Source of the DNA: Actinomycetota bacterium
GTDB taxonomy: Bacteria > Actinomycetota > Thermoleophilia > Gaiellales > Gaiellaceae
Assembly: GCA_003134505.1 (NCBI GenBank)
Contig: PLBK01000015.1
Location: 8,540-70,910 of the forward strand
Reading direction: 5' to 3'
DNA length: 62,371 nucleotides
The position numbers were made by a program, and so were the translations under genes. Below are positions 31,667-40,216 of this stretch, piece by piece (the stretch's first letter is position 1; the number at the start of each line of letters is the position of its first letter). A model generated the notes under the pieces. The model did no database searches and was not told where the DNA came from. It saw only the letters and a list, made by a program, of their open reading frames with translations.

Positions 31667-32168
31667 AGCTCGTCGCCAGCTGCGCGCAGACGGAGGGCTC
31701 GCTCCCCGTCCACCGGCAGAGCAGCTGGAACTCGGTCTTCCCGCGGAGCACGAAGGTGATGCGCTGGTGGAAGTCGTTGCCGCCGCTCGTGTAGTGGAGC
31801 ACGTACTGCCGCGACCTGGTTCCGGCCACGAGCACCGTCTGCGAGCTCTCGACCGAGCCCCCGAGACGGGTCGCGAGCTGCCGTGCATCCCCGTCGAGCT
31901 CGCGGCTCACGGCCGTGAACAGCGCCGGCCGGTACGCCCGCAGGAGCGGGAAGACGGAGACGGAGACGAGCTCGGGCGCGATCGGCTTCGGGGCAGCGCT
32001 GACCTGGCTCCCGCGCCGATCGACGTGCCACGAGAACGGCGCCTCGAAGAGGAAGTGGGTGCCCTTGATCGTCCGCGTCGCCGGCTGCTTGCTCCCGCCG
32101 CCACCGCCGCAGGCTGCCAGCGTCGTGACGGCGAGGGCGCATGCGACGGCGGAGATCAGGGAACGCAT
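31653..32168 (-). CDS. Putative lipoprotein of unknown function
   Basis: The 171-residue protein starts with a lipoprotein signal (MRSLISAVACALAVTTLAAC) whose lipobox cysteine is followed by GGGGG, a common spacer after lipidation. The rest is a soluble domain with FLFEAPFSWHVDRRG and a C-terminal LLCRWTGSEPSVCAQLATSF with two cysteines. It resembles small actinobacterial PsbP- or LpqN-like lipoproteins, but I cannot assign it. ATG 32168 is chosen for the signal peptide. It is divergent from the gene at 32215 with a 46-base gap. Confidence 0.7.
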   Translation of the reverse strand: MRSLISAVACALAVTTLAACGGGGGSKQPATRTIKGTHFLFEAPFSWHVDRRGSQVSAAPKPIAPELVSVSVFPLLRAYRPALFTAVSRELDGDARQLATRLGGSVESSQTVLVAGTRSRQYVLHYTSGGNDFHQRITFVLRGKTEFQLLCRWTGSEPSVCAQLATSFTPT

Positions 32169-32214
32169 GAGGGATACACTCGAATCAGAAGGCCGACGAA
32201 AGGACACTTTAGTC

Positions 32215-32652
32215 ATGCCAGTGACAAAGGACAGAGTCATGTACGCCGCCGGCACCGCAAAGCCCTACCTGGGCCGCGCGCTGCGCGACGAGGAGTTCCG
32301 CGAGAACCTGCGCGCGGCCTTCGCCGCCGCCCGCGAGATCTACGAGGAGCTCGGCGGCCAGCGAGGCCTCTCCTCGGTCGCTTCGCGAGTCGCGACCGAC
32401 GAGGACATCCACTCGAACCTCCGCCGCGCGATCAAGGAGCTCCGGCAGGCCGCCGACCGGCTCCAGGAGCGCGAGGAGTCGCCGTCCCACGGGGTGCGGA
32501 AGCTCGCGCTGCTCGCAGCCGGCATCGCGATCGGCATCTTCTTCAACCCGTTCACAGGCCCGCACGCACGCCGCTGGGTCAAGGGCCGGATGACGCACGG
32601 CGAAGACGTCCACGCGGCATCCCCGAACGGCGCCGGCAAGACCGATCTCTAG
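32215..32652 (+). CDS. Small membrane-associated conserved hypothetical
   Basis: The 145-residue protein has a helical, Ala/Glu/Arg-rich N-terminal region (RALRDEEFRENLRAAFAAAREIYEELGG), a second helix DEDIHSNLRRAIKELRQAADRLQE, then one hydrophobic helix (about residues 100-118, LALLAAGIAIGIFFNPF) close to the C-terminus. The layout resembles YtxH/DUF883-type stress proteins, but the match is only in architecture. The start may be ATG 32215 or ATG 32239, each preceded by AAAGGA. Its stop shares CTAG with the convergent M23 peptidase gene. Confidence 0.65.
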   Translation: MPVTKDRVMYAAGTAKPYLGRALRDEEFRENLRAAFAAAREIYEELGGQRGLSSVASRVATDEDIHSNLRRAIKELRQAADRLQEREESPSHGVRKLALLAAGIAIGIFFNPFTGPHARRWVKGRMTHGEDVHAASPNGAGKTDL

Positions 32653-34172
32653 CGTTTGAGCTGTGCGCGCCGCGCCTGCGGGGTGCGGCGCGTGCCGCCG
32701 GGCAGGAGCGCGTCTCCGGCGTGCGGCTGGAGCGCCTGCTCGAGCGACGCCGGGTCGAGCCCGCTCGCCGTCGAGATGTCGGTGCTCTGGAGCAGCATCG
32801 CGCCCGGCGGTGGCAGCAGGCTGTGGAGCGGCTGCGGCGCCCAGGCGACGCCGGCCGGGAAGTGCACGTTCTGCAGGTGCCGCCAGGCGTCGAGGTAGGG
32901 AGTCGGGTCCACGGCACCGTCGTAGCCGAGGAAGAGGAGCGACGCCGGATGCACCTCGAAGTGCAGGTGATAAGGCCCGCCGGCGGCGTCGCCGGTATTC
33001 CCGACGAAGCCGAGCACGTCGCCCGCGTGCACGTGCGTCCCGTTCCGCGCCAGCGGCGTGTACGCCGAGAGGTGCGCGTAGTAGAACTGGTTGCCGGCCT
33101 TGTCCTGGAGCCAGAGCCGGTTGCCGCCGATCTTCTCGTGCCCCACCGAGAAGACGACGCCGTCCGCAACCGCGAGCAGCGGCGCGCCGAGCGGCGCGAA
33201 GATGTCGTCACCGTGGTGCCAGCCGCCTGAGACGTCGCTCCGCGGCGCCCCGAACGTGTCTCCGTACCCCGACGGGCCGAAGACCGGGAAGACGTACCCC
33301 TGGGACGTGATCGACTTCTCGAGCGGCGGCGGCAGGATCAGCACCGGGAACAGGCCGAGGTCGTTCAGCACGTTCGACGGCGGCTCTGGCGCGCCTGCGG
33401 CGGGGACGACAGGCGGCCCTGAACCGCCCTGAGGTGCCGTAGTCGGCGGCGTGCTCTTGGCCGGCGGCGCCGAGGCGAAGGCATCGGCATAGCCGATCAG
33501 GATCCTCGTGCCCGCCGGGAGCCCGGCGTGCGACGCGTCGAGCCAGACGTCGATCGCGGTCACCCAGGCGTGAAACGTGGGCGCTTGCAGGCTCTTTCCG
33601 GGCTGCTCCTCCTGCTCCAGCAGGATCGCGTGACCCCAGTCGGCGAGCGGAACGCGCAGCTGCGGGGACGGCGTGACGGGCTGGCCGAGGACGGTGAGGT
33701 TCGTCACGGCCGACCCACCGAACTCAGCTGATCCAGTTTGGGCTGCTCCAGTTTGGGCTGATCCTGACTGGGCCGCTCCCGACGTGCCCGTGAGCACGGC
33801 CGCCGCGCGAGCGACGACGGCGTCGGCCGTGATCTCCCCGCCGAACAGCGACAGCCTGGTCATGTCGGTGCCGGCACGCACCGTCTCGCCGGTGCCGGTC
33901 ACGGACGCGCGGCCCGTCAGCGTCGCGACCTGGACGATCGACCCGTCGGCGGGATAGGCGAACGCCCCGGCCGAGCTCCGCGCCCACGGCGGAGCGGCGT
34001 GCGCGCCCGCGAACACGGGGATTTGCCCCGGGATCTGGATCTGGATCCCGTACTCGGAGGCGCGCGGGCTCGGTCGCGAGGCAGCCGAGCGGCCGGCGCC
34101 GGCCTGCACACCGACGGCCAGCGCAGCGGCGACGATCGGGAGGACGAGCACGATGCTCCGGCGTCCGACCAC
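32649..34172 (-). CDS. Secreted M23-family metallopeptidase
   Basis: M23 peptidases cut peptide cross-links of the cell wall or act as activators of other hydrolases. The 507-residue protein has a signal peptide (GRRSIVLVLPIVAAALAVGVQAGAG), an N-terminal beta-rich domain (about 60-215) broken by a low-complexity repeat, a proline-rich linker (about 235-270), and a C-terminal M23 domain (about 300-420). The zinc ligands are in GGWHHGDDIFAP and GPYHLHFEVHP, and both are intact, so it should be active. The first domain looks like an adhesion or anchoring module, but I cannot name it. Confidence 0.87.
   Translation of the reverse strand: MVGRRSIVLVLPIVAAALAVGVQAGAGRSAASRPSPRASEYGIQIQIPGQIPVFAGAHAAPPWARSSAGAFAYPADGSIVQVATLTGRASVTGTGETVRAGTDMTRLSLFGGEITADAVVARAAAVLTGTSGAAQSGSAQTGAAQTGSAEFGGSAVTNLTVLGQPVTPSPQLRVPLADWGHAILLEQEEQPGKSLQAPTFHAWVTAIDVWLDASHAGLPAGTRILIGYADAFASAPPAKSTPPTTAPQGGSGPPVVPAAGAPEPPSNVLNDLGLFPVLILPPPLEKSITSQGYVFPVFGPSGYGDTFGAPRSDVSGGWHHGDDIFAPLGAPLLAVADGVVFSVGHEKIGGNRLWLQDKAGNQFYYAHLSAYTPLARNGTHVHAGDVLGFVGNTGDAAGGPYHLHFEVHPASLLFLGYDGAVDPTPYLDAWRHLQNVHFPAGVAWAPQPLHSLLPPPGAMLLQSTDISTASGLDPASLEQALQPHAGDALLPGGTRRTPQARRAQLKR
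33727..33786 (-). repeat. 15-bp minisatellite inside the M23 peptidase gene
   Basis: Four consecutive 15-base units (GCTGATCCAGTTTGG, GCTGCTCCAGTTTGG, GCTGATCCTGACTGG, and a more diverged fourth) encode 5-residue steps such as AAQTG and SAQTG. The repeat keeps frame and is less GC-rich than its surroundings. Its copy number could change by slippage without breaking the gene. Confidence 0.75.
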
Positions 34173-34219
34173 GGACGCTCAGTATCGCAGGCGCGCTCTC
34201 CGGCCCGACGGCCGCCCGC

Positions 34220-34618
34220 TCAGGCTCGCTTCCGCGCCCTCCACACGAGCTGAGCCGCCGTCAGCAGGAGCAGCGCGCCGAAGAGGCGCCGCAGCACGCT
34301 TCCCGGCAGTGATTCCGCGAGGAAGCCTCCTGCGAGGATCCCCGCGATCCCGGCGATGCCGAGCACGAGCGACGGCTTCCAGCGGACGTTTCCGTACCGC
34401 TGCTGACGCCAGGCACCGACGGCGACGGTCGGCAGGATCGCAAGCAGGGACGTCGCCTGTGCGTGGTGCTGCTCCAGTCCGAGCGCGAGCGTCAGCACCG
34501 GGACGAACAGGATGCCGCCCCCGACGCCGAACAGGCCTGCCATCACACCAGCGGCCAGGCCGATCACCACGGCGATCGCGACGTGGCCGGTGGTGATGGC
34601 GAGAACGGCCGTCATCAC
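34220..34618 (-). CDS. TauE/SafE-type transporter, half-size subunit B
   Basis: TauE/SafE membrane proteins export sulfite or organosulfonates, usually as one protein of about 250 residues with 7-8 helices. This 132-residue protein holds only one repeat: four hydrophobic segments with the diagnostic GLFGVGGGILFVPVL (about residues 28-42) and ATSLLAILPT. The preceding gene encodes a matching half, overlapping by 4 bases (ATGA), so the two products probably assemble as a heterodimer. Confidence 0.8.
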   Translation of the reverse strand: MMTAVLAITTGHVAIAVVIGLAAGVMAGLFGVGGGILFVPVLTLALGLEQHHAQATSLLAILPTVAVGAWRQQRYGNVRWKPSLVLGIAGIAGILAGGFLAESLPGSVLRRLFGALLLLTAAQLVWRARKRA

Positions 34619-34962
34619 ACGAAGAGCCTGATCGCGACGCCGACGAGCAGGACCGCGAAGGCGAGCGAGAGCGTGCGGTTGGCGAGCCGCTGTTGCACGG
34701 CGGTCCCGATCACCGCCCCCGCCGCCGCCGGCACGCCCAGCACGACGGCCTCGATCGGTCTGAGGTCGCCGTGGGCGCCGTAGAAGATCACGCCTTCGAG
34801 CGCGATCAACCCGATCGCGGCGAGCGAGGTGGCCATCGCAACCCTGGTCGCAAAGCCCGCGACCCCGATCAGAAGCGGCACTATCACGATCCCGCCGCCG
34901 ACCCCGAACAGCGCGCCGAAGAACCCCGCGGCCAGTCCGATCCCGACGAGGCGCACCCGCAC
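34615..34962 (-). CDS. TauE/SafE-type transporter, half-size subunit A
   Basis: The 115-residue protein has four hydrophobic segments and its own copy of the family motif, GALFGVGGGIVIVPLL (about residues 16-31), then MATSLAAIGL. It is encoded just before, and overlaps, the other half. It is not the result of a simple frameshift in one long gene, because each half has its own start and complete first motif. GTG at 34962 is the start. The substrate is unknown. Confidence 0.8.
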   Translation of the reverse strand: MRVRLVGIGLAAGFFGALFGVGGGIVIVPLLIGVAGFATRVAMATSLAAIGLIALEGVIFYGAHGDLRPIEAVVLGVPAAAGAVIGTAVQQRLANRTLSLAFAVLLVGVAIRLFV

Positions 34963-34979
34963 CTGCCTATTCTAGGAGC

Positions 34980-35696
34980 GTGCTCGTCGGCACCCTTCTG
35001 GAGCGCCTGACCGAGGATCCACGGGCTGCAGCAGTGTTGCTCGACGTCGACGGGACGCTGGCGCCGATCGTCGCGCAGCCGGAGCTCGCCGTCGTCTCCG
35101 CCGAGGCCCGGACCGAGCTGGAGCGGCTCGCCGGACGGTATGCGCTCGTCGCCTGCGTGAGCGGCCGGACCGCCGCGGACGCCGCGAGAATCGTGGGCGT
35201 GAGCGGCATCCGCTACGTCGGCGAGCACGGCCTCGAGCTGGACCCGGCTGCGGACGAATGGGCCGGCCGCCTCGCCGCCTTCGCGGACACCGTCGACTGG
35301 CCGAGCGAGTCCGGGAAGCGGCTGACTCTCGCCTTCCACTACCGGGCCGCCGACGATCAGCAGTCGGCCGTGCGCCTGCTGCGGCGGGCTGCCGACCAAG
35401 CACTCGCCGAGGGGTTGCGGCCGCGCTGGGGCAGGAAGGTGCTCGAAGTGCGACCGCCGCTCGACGCCGACAAGGGAACGGCAGTGCGGCGCCTGGTCGA
35501 CGGGGCAGGCCTCCATCGGGCGCTGTACGCGGGAGACGACGCGACCGACCTCGATGCCTTCCACGGGCTGAACGGCCTGGACGTGGCCGTGCGGGTCGCG
35601 GTCGTCTCCGACGAGAGCCCGGCCGAGCTCCGCGCCGCGGCCGACGTGGTCGTCGGGGGCCCGGACGAGCTGCTCGAGCTGCTGCGGCAGCTCTAG
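34980..35696 (+). CDS. otsB: Trehalose-6-phosphate phosphatase
   Basis: It removes phosphate from trehalose 6-phosphate in osmoprotectant synthesis. The 238-residue HAD-superfamily protein has the nucleophile motif LLDVDGTLAPI (about residues 20-30), SGRTAADAARIVG, the substrate segment YVGEHGLE, and the metal-binding YAGDDATDLDAF. The start is GTG at 34980, divergent from the transporter pair with a 17-base gap. No otsA is in the window. Confidence 0.92.
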   Translation: MLVGTLLERLTEDPRAAAVLLDVDGTLAPIVAQPELAVVSAEARTELERLAGRYALVACVSGRTAADAARIVGVSGIRYVGEHGLELDPAADEWAGRLAAFADTVDWPSESGKRLTLAFHYRAADDQQSAVRLLRRAADQALAEGLRPRWGRKVLEVRPPLDADKGTAVRRLVDGAGLHRALYAGDDATDLDAFHGLNGLDVAVRVAVVSDESPAELRAAADVVVGGPDELLELLRQL

Positions 35697-35707
35697 GTGA
35701 GCCCGGC

Positions 35708-36265
35708 GTGCACGTCGACGAGACCGTTCTCGCCCGCGTCCGGGAGCAGTTCGGTGAACCGGTGCTGCTCGACTGGGACGGCGAGGTGAGCGACCCCGAG
35801 CTGGCGATGATCACGTACAGCCCCGGCCGCCGCCACGACGTGACGCTGTTCGTCTTCAACGGCGAGCGCCTGGCGCTGATCCGCAAGCCGCACTTCCCCG
35901 AGGGCATCTGGCGGACGCCCGGCGGCGGCATCAAGGCCGGCGAGGACTTCGTCGCCGGCGTGCTCCGCGAGGCGCACGAGGAGCTCGGCGTCGAGGTCGA
36001 GCTGGGCCGGTACCTCGTCCGCGCCCAGGCCGTGTTCCGCTTCGCGGGCGAGGCCGTTCCCTGGCAGACGCACGTGCTCTCGGCGTCCACGACCGGCGAG
36101 CGCCTGGCGCCGCTCGACACGCACGAGATCGCCGAGGCGCGCTGGGGCACGACCGCTGAGCTGCTCGGCCCGATCCGCGAACGCCTGCTGGCAACCGGCC
36201 GCGCGCTCTGGCGCTACCGGGTCGCGCTGCACGACGCAGCCGCGGCCACGCTGGCCGAGGATTGA
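35708..36265 (+). CDS. NUDIX hydrolase
   Basis: NUDIX enzymes hydrolyse nucleoside diphosphate derivatives. The 185-residue protein has a full Nudix box, GGGIKAGEDFVAGVLREAHEELGVE (given the usual Gx5Ex7REUxEExGU pattern, about residues 76-99), and the preceding FPEGIWRTP strand. The substrate cannot be predicted. GTG at 35708, 11 bases after the otsB stop, is chosen because the aligned protein begins there; it is probably co-transcribed with otsB. Confidence 0.88.
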   Translation: MHVDETVLARVREQFGEPVLLDWDGEVSDPELAMITYSPGRRHDVTLFVFNGERLALIRKPHFPEGIWRTPGGGIKAGEDFVAGVLREAHEELGVEVELGRYLVRAQAVFRFAGEAVPWQTHVLSASTTGERLAPLDTHEIAEARWGTTAELLGPIRERLLATGRALWRYRVALHDAAAATLAED

Positions 36266-36316
36266 ACGCCCCTGGCGGCATCGGACCGGCCCGAGCCGGC
36301 CCTGGCCGAAAACGTG

Positions 36317-36437
36317 CCCCACCCGAAAAGGGAGGGGCTGCGCCCTCCACCCACCACCCGGTAGGAGCGTAGCTCCGGGGCGGGGGGCAAGATGTGCCGC
36401 AACCGTGAAATGTTCGTGCCGATTTCGCTGCGTCCGG
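36317..36437 (-). repeat. Structured intergenic element, divergent copy 1
   Basis: This copy lies in the 186-base gap between the NUDIX and decarboxylase genes. Read on the plus strand, it holds hairpin B (CCCCACCC-GAAAA-GGGAGGGG, with one A-A mismatch), a CCACCCACCACCC stretch, hairpin A (GGAGC-GTA-GCTCC), and then CCGTGAAATGTTCGTGCCG, a degenerate form of the phased GTGAC repeats. The same order of parts occurs at 46631-46746 and 54492-54606. As there, it begins just past the 3' end of a minus-strand gene. Confidence 0.5.
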
Positions 36438-36451
36438 GCCGGGCCACGGGC

Positions 36452-37753
36452 TCAGAGCGCGGCGGCCTCGCGGCGCAGGACGTCCCAGGCGCGACGGACG
36501 TCGTCCTCGGTCGTTCGCACGTTGCCGATCGCGAGCCGCAGCACGTAGCGGCCGTCGAGCTTCGTGTGGGAGATGAAGATCTCGCCGGTCGCGTTCACTG
36601 CGGCGAGGAGCCGTTCGTTCTCTTCGTTCGAGCCGTCCCGGCGGAAGCACACGACCGAGAACGGCCGCGGCGCGCAGAGCTCCCAGCCCGGCTCGTCGCG
36701 CACCCAGGCCTCGAACAGCTCGGCCAGGCGGACGTGCTCACGGATCATCCGCTGCAGCCCTGCCCGCCCGTAGCAGCGCACCACCGTCCAGAGCTTGAGC
36801 GACCGGAAGCGGCGCCCGAGGGCGGGCCCGTAGTCGCCCAGGCTGTCGGCCGCGTCCGGCGTCCGCAGGTACTCCGGGACGAGCGAGAACGCGGCGCGGA
36901 AGTCGACCGGCCGGCTCGTCCACAGGAGCGAGCAGTCCATCGGGGTCAGCAGCCACTTGTGCGGGTTGACGACCAGCGAATCGGCCCTGTCGACGCCGTC
37001 GAACGCCCACCGCAGCTCGGGGCACACCATGGCCGCGCCGGCGTACGCAGCGTCGACGTGCAGCCAGACGCCGGCCTCACGACACGCGTCGGCGATTGCC
37101 GCCACGGGATCGACCGACGTGGTCGAGGTGGTGCCGACCGTCGCGACGCACACGGCCGCATCGGCCAAGTCGAGTGCGTCAGCCCGCAACCGGAACTCCC
37201 GGTCGACCGGAACCTTCCGGACGTCGAGGCCGAGCATGCGCGCAGCTTTCTCCACGGACGAATGGGCGTGCTCGGAGCAGACGACTGCTCCGCCGCCGGT
37301 TGCCTGGCGCGCCGCGATGACCGCGGCGAAGGTCGAGGTCGAGGCGCTGTCCTCGATGTGACCGTGCCAGCCCGAGGGCAGCCCCAGCAGCTGTGCCGTC
37401 CAGTCCGCCACGTGCAGCTCCAGCTCCGTCAGCGCCGGCGAGGTGCGCCAGAGGATCCCGTTCTGGTTCGTGGCCGCGATCAGCAGCTCGGCGAGGATCG
37501 CCGGCTCGGAGGCGGTGTTGGCGAAGTAGGCAAAGAACCGAGGCGACTGCCAGTGCGTCATCGCGGGCAGCAGGAGCTCGTCCAGGTCCCCAAGCACGTC
37601 CGCGAACGGCTCCGGCTCCTCCGGTGGCGCCGCGGGCAGCTTCGCACGCAGCTCGCCGGGCTCGACCTGCGCCAGCACCGGGTAGTCGCCGACCTGCTCG
37701 AGGTAGCGTGCCGCCCACTCGACCGCGGCCTGCGCGTCTTCGCGAAACGTCAC
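36452..37753 (-). CDS. Group II PLP-dependent (aromatic) amino acid decarboxylase
   Basis: The family decarboxylates aromatic amino acids, glutamate or aspartate. The 433-residue protein shows HWQSPRFFAYFANTAS (about residues 68-83), SSVEKAARMLG, HVDAAYAGAAMVCPELR with the PLP-contacting Asp, and the Schiff-base lysine in VVNPHKWLLTPMDCS (about residues 277-291). The fold and motifs fit tryptophan/tyrosine/DOPA decarboxylases, but the exact substrate is not shown. GTG 37753 overlaps the polX stop (GTGA). Confidence 0.9.
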   Translation of the reverse strand: MTFREDAQAAVEWAARYLEQVGDYPVLAQVEPGELRAKLPAAPPEEPEPFADVLGDLDELLLPAMTHWQSPRFFAYFANTASEPAILAELLIAATNQNGILWRTSPALTELELHVADWTAQLLGLPSGWHGHIEDSASTSTFAAVIAARQATGGGAVVCSEHAHSSVEKAARMLGLDVRKVPVDREFRLRADALDLADAAVCVATVGTTSTTSVDPVAAIADACREAGVWLHVDAAYAGAAMVCPELRWAFDGVDRADSLVVNPHKWLLTPMDCSLLWTSRPVDFRAAFSLVPEYLRTPDAADSLGDYGPALGRRFRSLKLWTVVRCYGRAGLQRMIREHVRLAELFEAWVRDEPGWELCAPRPFSVVCFRRDGSNEENERLLAAVNATGEIFISHTKLDGRYVLRLAIGNVRTTEDDVRRAWDVLRREAAAL

Positions 37754-39462
37754 TTCCGCACCTTCTCGACCTGCGGCCAGGTGCGGGTGTTGAGGATCTG
37801 CTGCTTCGTCAGCCAGGCCCGCCGCGCCTGGCCGATGCCGAGCTCGACGTAGGCGAGCGCCGAGAGCCGGTGGGCGTCGCTCGTCACCGCGATCCGCACA
37901 CCGGCCTCGCCTGCCAGCCGCGCGATCGTGTCGGGCATGTCCAGCCGGTCGGGCTGCGAGTCGATCTCGAGGCACGTCCCGGTCTCGAGCGCCTTCTCGA
38001 CGACCCGCTCGACGTCGATCGCCGCTCCCGCGCGACGGCCGATCTTGCGTCCGGTCAGATGGCCGATGCAGTGCACGTGCGGATGCTCCATCGCGCCGAG
38101 CACGCGCTCGGTCGGGCTCCTGTCGAAGCTCGTGTGCAGCGACGCGATCACCCACTCGCGCGTGGCGAGCACGTCCTCGGGCACGTCGATCGTCCCGTCG
38201 GCCTTGATGTTCGCCTCGACGCCCTTGAGCAGCCGGAAGGGAGCGAGCCGCGCGTTGAGCTCGTCGAGCTCGGCGTCCTGCGCCTGCATGCGGCCCTCCC
38301 GGAGGTAGTGCGAGTGGTCGGTGACGGCGAGGTAGCGGTACCCGCGGGCCTTGGCGGCGGCGGCCATCTCCTCGGCGCTCGCCTTCCCGTCGGCCGACCA
38401 GGTCGTGTGGGCATGGAGGTCGCCCCTCAGGTCGCGGAGCTCGACCAACTCGGGCAGCGACCCCGACCGGGCAGCCTCGAGCTCGCCGAGGTTCTCGCGC
38501 AGCTCGGGCGGGATGTACTCGTAGCCGAGGAGCTCGTAGAGGTCGGCCTCCTCTGCGTGCGTGATCACCTCGCCCGTCTCGACGACCTTGACGCCGTACT
38601 CCGACACCGACAAGCCGTGCCGCACGGCCTCCTCGCGGAGCGCCATGTTGTGATGCTTCGAGCCTGTGAAGTGCTGCAGCAGGTTGCCGTAGCACTCGGG
38701 CGGCACGACGCGGAGATCGAAGCGCAGACCCTGGCTCGAGAGCACCGTCGCCTTCGTGCCGCCGCGCGCCACCACGTCGATCACCCAGGGCAGCTCGACG
38801 AAATGCGCGATCAGCGCGTCCGGGTCGGTTGCGGTCGCGATGATGTCGAGGTCGCGGACCGTCTCGCGCCGTCGCCGCGCGCTGCCCGCCTCCGAGACCT
38901 TGACCGCCGCCGGATGCGCGCGGAGAGCCTCGACCGCCTCCAGCACGGCGGGAAGAGCCGTGCCGAGCAGCGCCCTGTCCGCGTCGGCCACCGCCGGCTT
39001 CGTCTCGTCGAGCGCCTTCAGGACGGTCTCCTCGATCTTTGCCCCGAGCCCGCTCAGCGTTCGCAGCCGCTGCCCCTCCGCCGCTGCGCGGAGCTCGGGC
39101 AGCGTCGTCACGCCCAGGTCCTTCCAGATGCGCCGCGCCGTCTTCGGGCCGAGGCCGGGCAGCCGCGTGAACGCGACGACGTCGACCGGCACGATCTCCT
39201 TGTGCTTGGTCAGGGCGTGCACCTCGCCGTCCTCGACGATCTCGGCGATCTTGCCCTCGATCACCGCGCCGATCCCCTGCAGCTGCTTCGCCTTCCCGTC
39301 GAGCGCGAGCTGGGCGATCGAGCCGCCCGTGTCGCGGATCAGCGCGGCGGCGCGCCTGTAGGCGAGCACGCGGAACGCGTCGTAGCCCTCGATCTCGAGC
39401 AGGTCGGCGAGCAGCTCGAACTGTGCCGCCACCTCCGTGTTCCTCGGCAGGGCCTCCGCCAT
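37750..39462 (-). CDS. polX: Family X DNA polymerase/3'-5' exonuclease
   Basis: PolX fills short gaps in base-excision repair. The 570-residue protein has an N-terminal helix-hairpin-helix and polymerase X region (LPGLGPKTARRIWKDLG, the active-site loop RRRRETVRDLDIIAT near residue 200) and a C-terminal PHP exonuclease domain with metal ligands in DLHAHTTWSADGK, TDHSHY, GVEANI, ASLHTSF, HVHCIGHLTG and TSDAHR. The length is typical of bacterial PolX. ATG 39462 is supported by similarity starting at MAEALPRNTE. Confidence 0.93.
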   Translation of the reverse strand: MAEALPRNTEVAAQFELLADLLEIEGYDAFRVLAYRRAAALIRDTGGSIAQLALDGKAKQLQGIGAVIEGKIAEIVEDGEVHALTKHKEIVPVDVVAFTRLPGLGPKTARRIWKDLGVTTLPELRAAAEGQRLRTLSGLGAKIEETVLKALDETKPAVADADRALLGTALPAVLEAVEALRAHPAAVKVSEAGSARRRRETVRDLDIIATATDPDALIAHFVELPWVIDVVARGGTKATVLSSQGLRFDLRVVPPECYGNLLQHFTGSKHHNMALREEAVRHGLSVSEYGVKVVETGEVITHAEEADLYELLGYEYIPPELRENLGELEAARSGSLPELVELRDLRGDLHAHTTWSADGKASAEEMAAAAKARGYRYLAVTDHSHYLREGRMQAQDAELDELNARLAPFRLLKGVEANIKADGTIDVPEDVLATREWVIASLHTSFDRSPTERVLGAMEHPHVHCIGHLTGRKIGRRAGAAIDVERVVEKALETGTCLEIDSQPDRLDMPDTIARLAGEAGVRIAVTSDAHRLSALAYVELGIGQARRAWLTKQQILNTRTWPQVEKVRK

Positions 39463-39469
39463 CGAAGCG

Positions 39470-40216
39470 ATGATAGGTGCCGTGCCCAGGTCAGCCGAAC
39501 AGCGCGTCACCGTCTGCCTGCCGACGTACAACGAGCGCGAGAACCTCGAGCCGATGCTGAAGGCGCTCCGCGAGGTGCTGCCGCCGGACGGTCGCGTGCT
39601 CGTCGTCGACGACGCCTCCCCCGACGGCACGGGCGAGCTGGCCGACCGGCTGGCGACCGAGCTTCCCGGCATCTCGGTGCTCCACCGGGAGCGCAAGGAG
39701 GGCCTCGGCCCGGCCTACGTCGCGGGCTTCCGTCGGGCGCTCGCCGACGGTGCCGAGCTCGTCCTCGAGATCGACTGCGACTTCTCGCACGACCCGAACG
39801 ACGTTCCCCGTCTCCTGGCCGCGGCCGAGAACGCCGACCTCGTGCTCGGCTCCCGCTACGTGGCCGGCGGTGCCGTCCGGAACTGGGGCCTCGTCCGCCG
39901 CGCCATCTCGTCCGGCGGCTCGTGGTACGCGCGGACGCTGCTCGGCACCCACGTCCACGACCTGACCGGAGGTTTCAAGTGCTACCGGCGGGCCGTGCTC
40001 GAGACGATCCCGCTCGAGCGCATCTCGTCTCGCGGATATGCGTTCCAGATCGAGACGACCTACCGGGCGCAGCGGGCCGGCTTCCGCGTGGTCGAGGTGC
40101 CGATCACGTTCGCCGAGCGCGAGGTGGGCCATTCGAAGATGAGCAAGGCGATCGTGCTGGAGGCAGTCTGGCGCGTGCCGCAGCTACGGCTGCGAGCCCT
40201 GCTCGGGCGGCTCTAG
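39470..40216 (+). CDS. Family 2 glycosyltransferase, polyprenol-phosphate mannosyltransferase type
   Basis: It transfers a sugar from a nucleotide donor to a polyprenol phosphate at the membrane, providing donors for outer-surface glycans. The 248-residue protein has VTVCLPTYNERENLEPML, VVDDASPDGTGELADRL, the DxD-type EIDCDFSHDPND (about residues 102-113), and FKCYRRAVL with GYAFQIETTYRA. It lacks the C-terminal membrane segments found in some relatives. GTG 39482 may be the real start, because ATG 39470 lies only 8 bases from the divergent polX start. The stop shares CTAG with the methyltransferase gene. Confidence 0.87.
   Translation: MIGAVPRSAEQRVTVCLPTYNERENLEPMLKALREVLPPDGRVLVVDDASPDGTGELADRLATELPGISVLHRERKEGLGPAYVAGFRRALADGAELVLEIDCDFSHDPNDVPRLLAAAENADLVLGSRYVAGGAVRNWGLVRRAISSGGSWYARTLLGTHVHDLTGGFKCYRRAVLETIPLERISSRGYAFQIETTYRAQRAGFRVVEVPITFAEREVGHSKMSKAIVLEAVWRVPQLRLRALLGRL

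Noticed and set aside
29165-31888. A 907-residue frame on the minus strand
   Set aside because: It mirrors the lon gene, which has every expected motif. The frame shows only Arg/Leu/Glu-rich shadow sequence.
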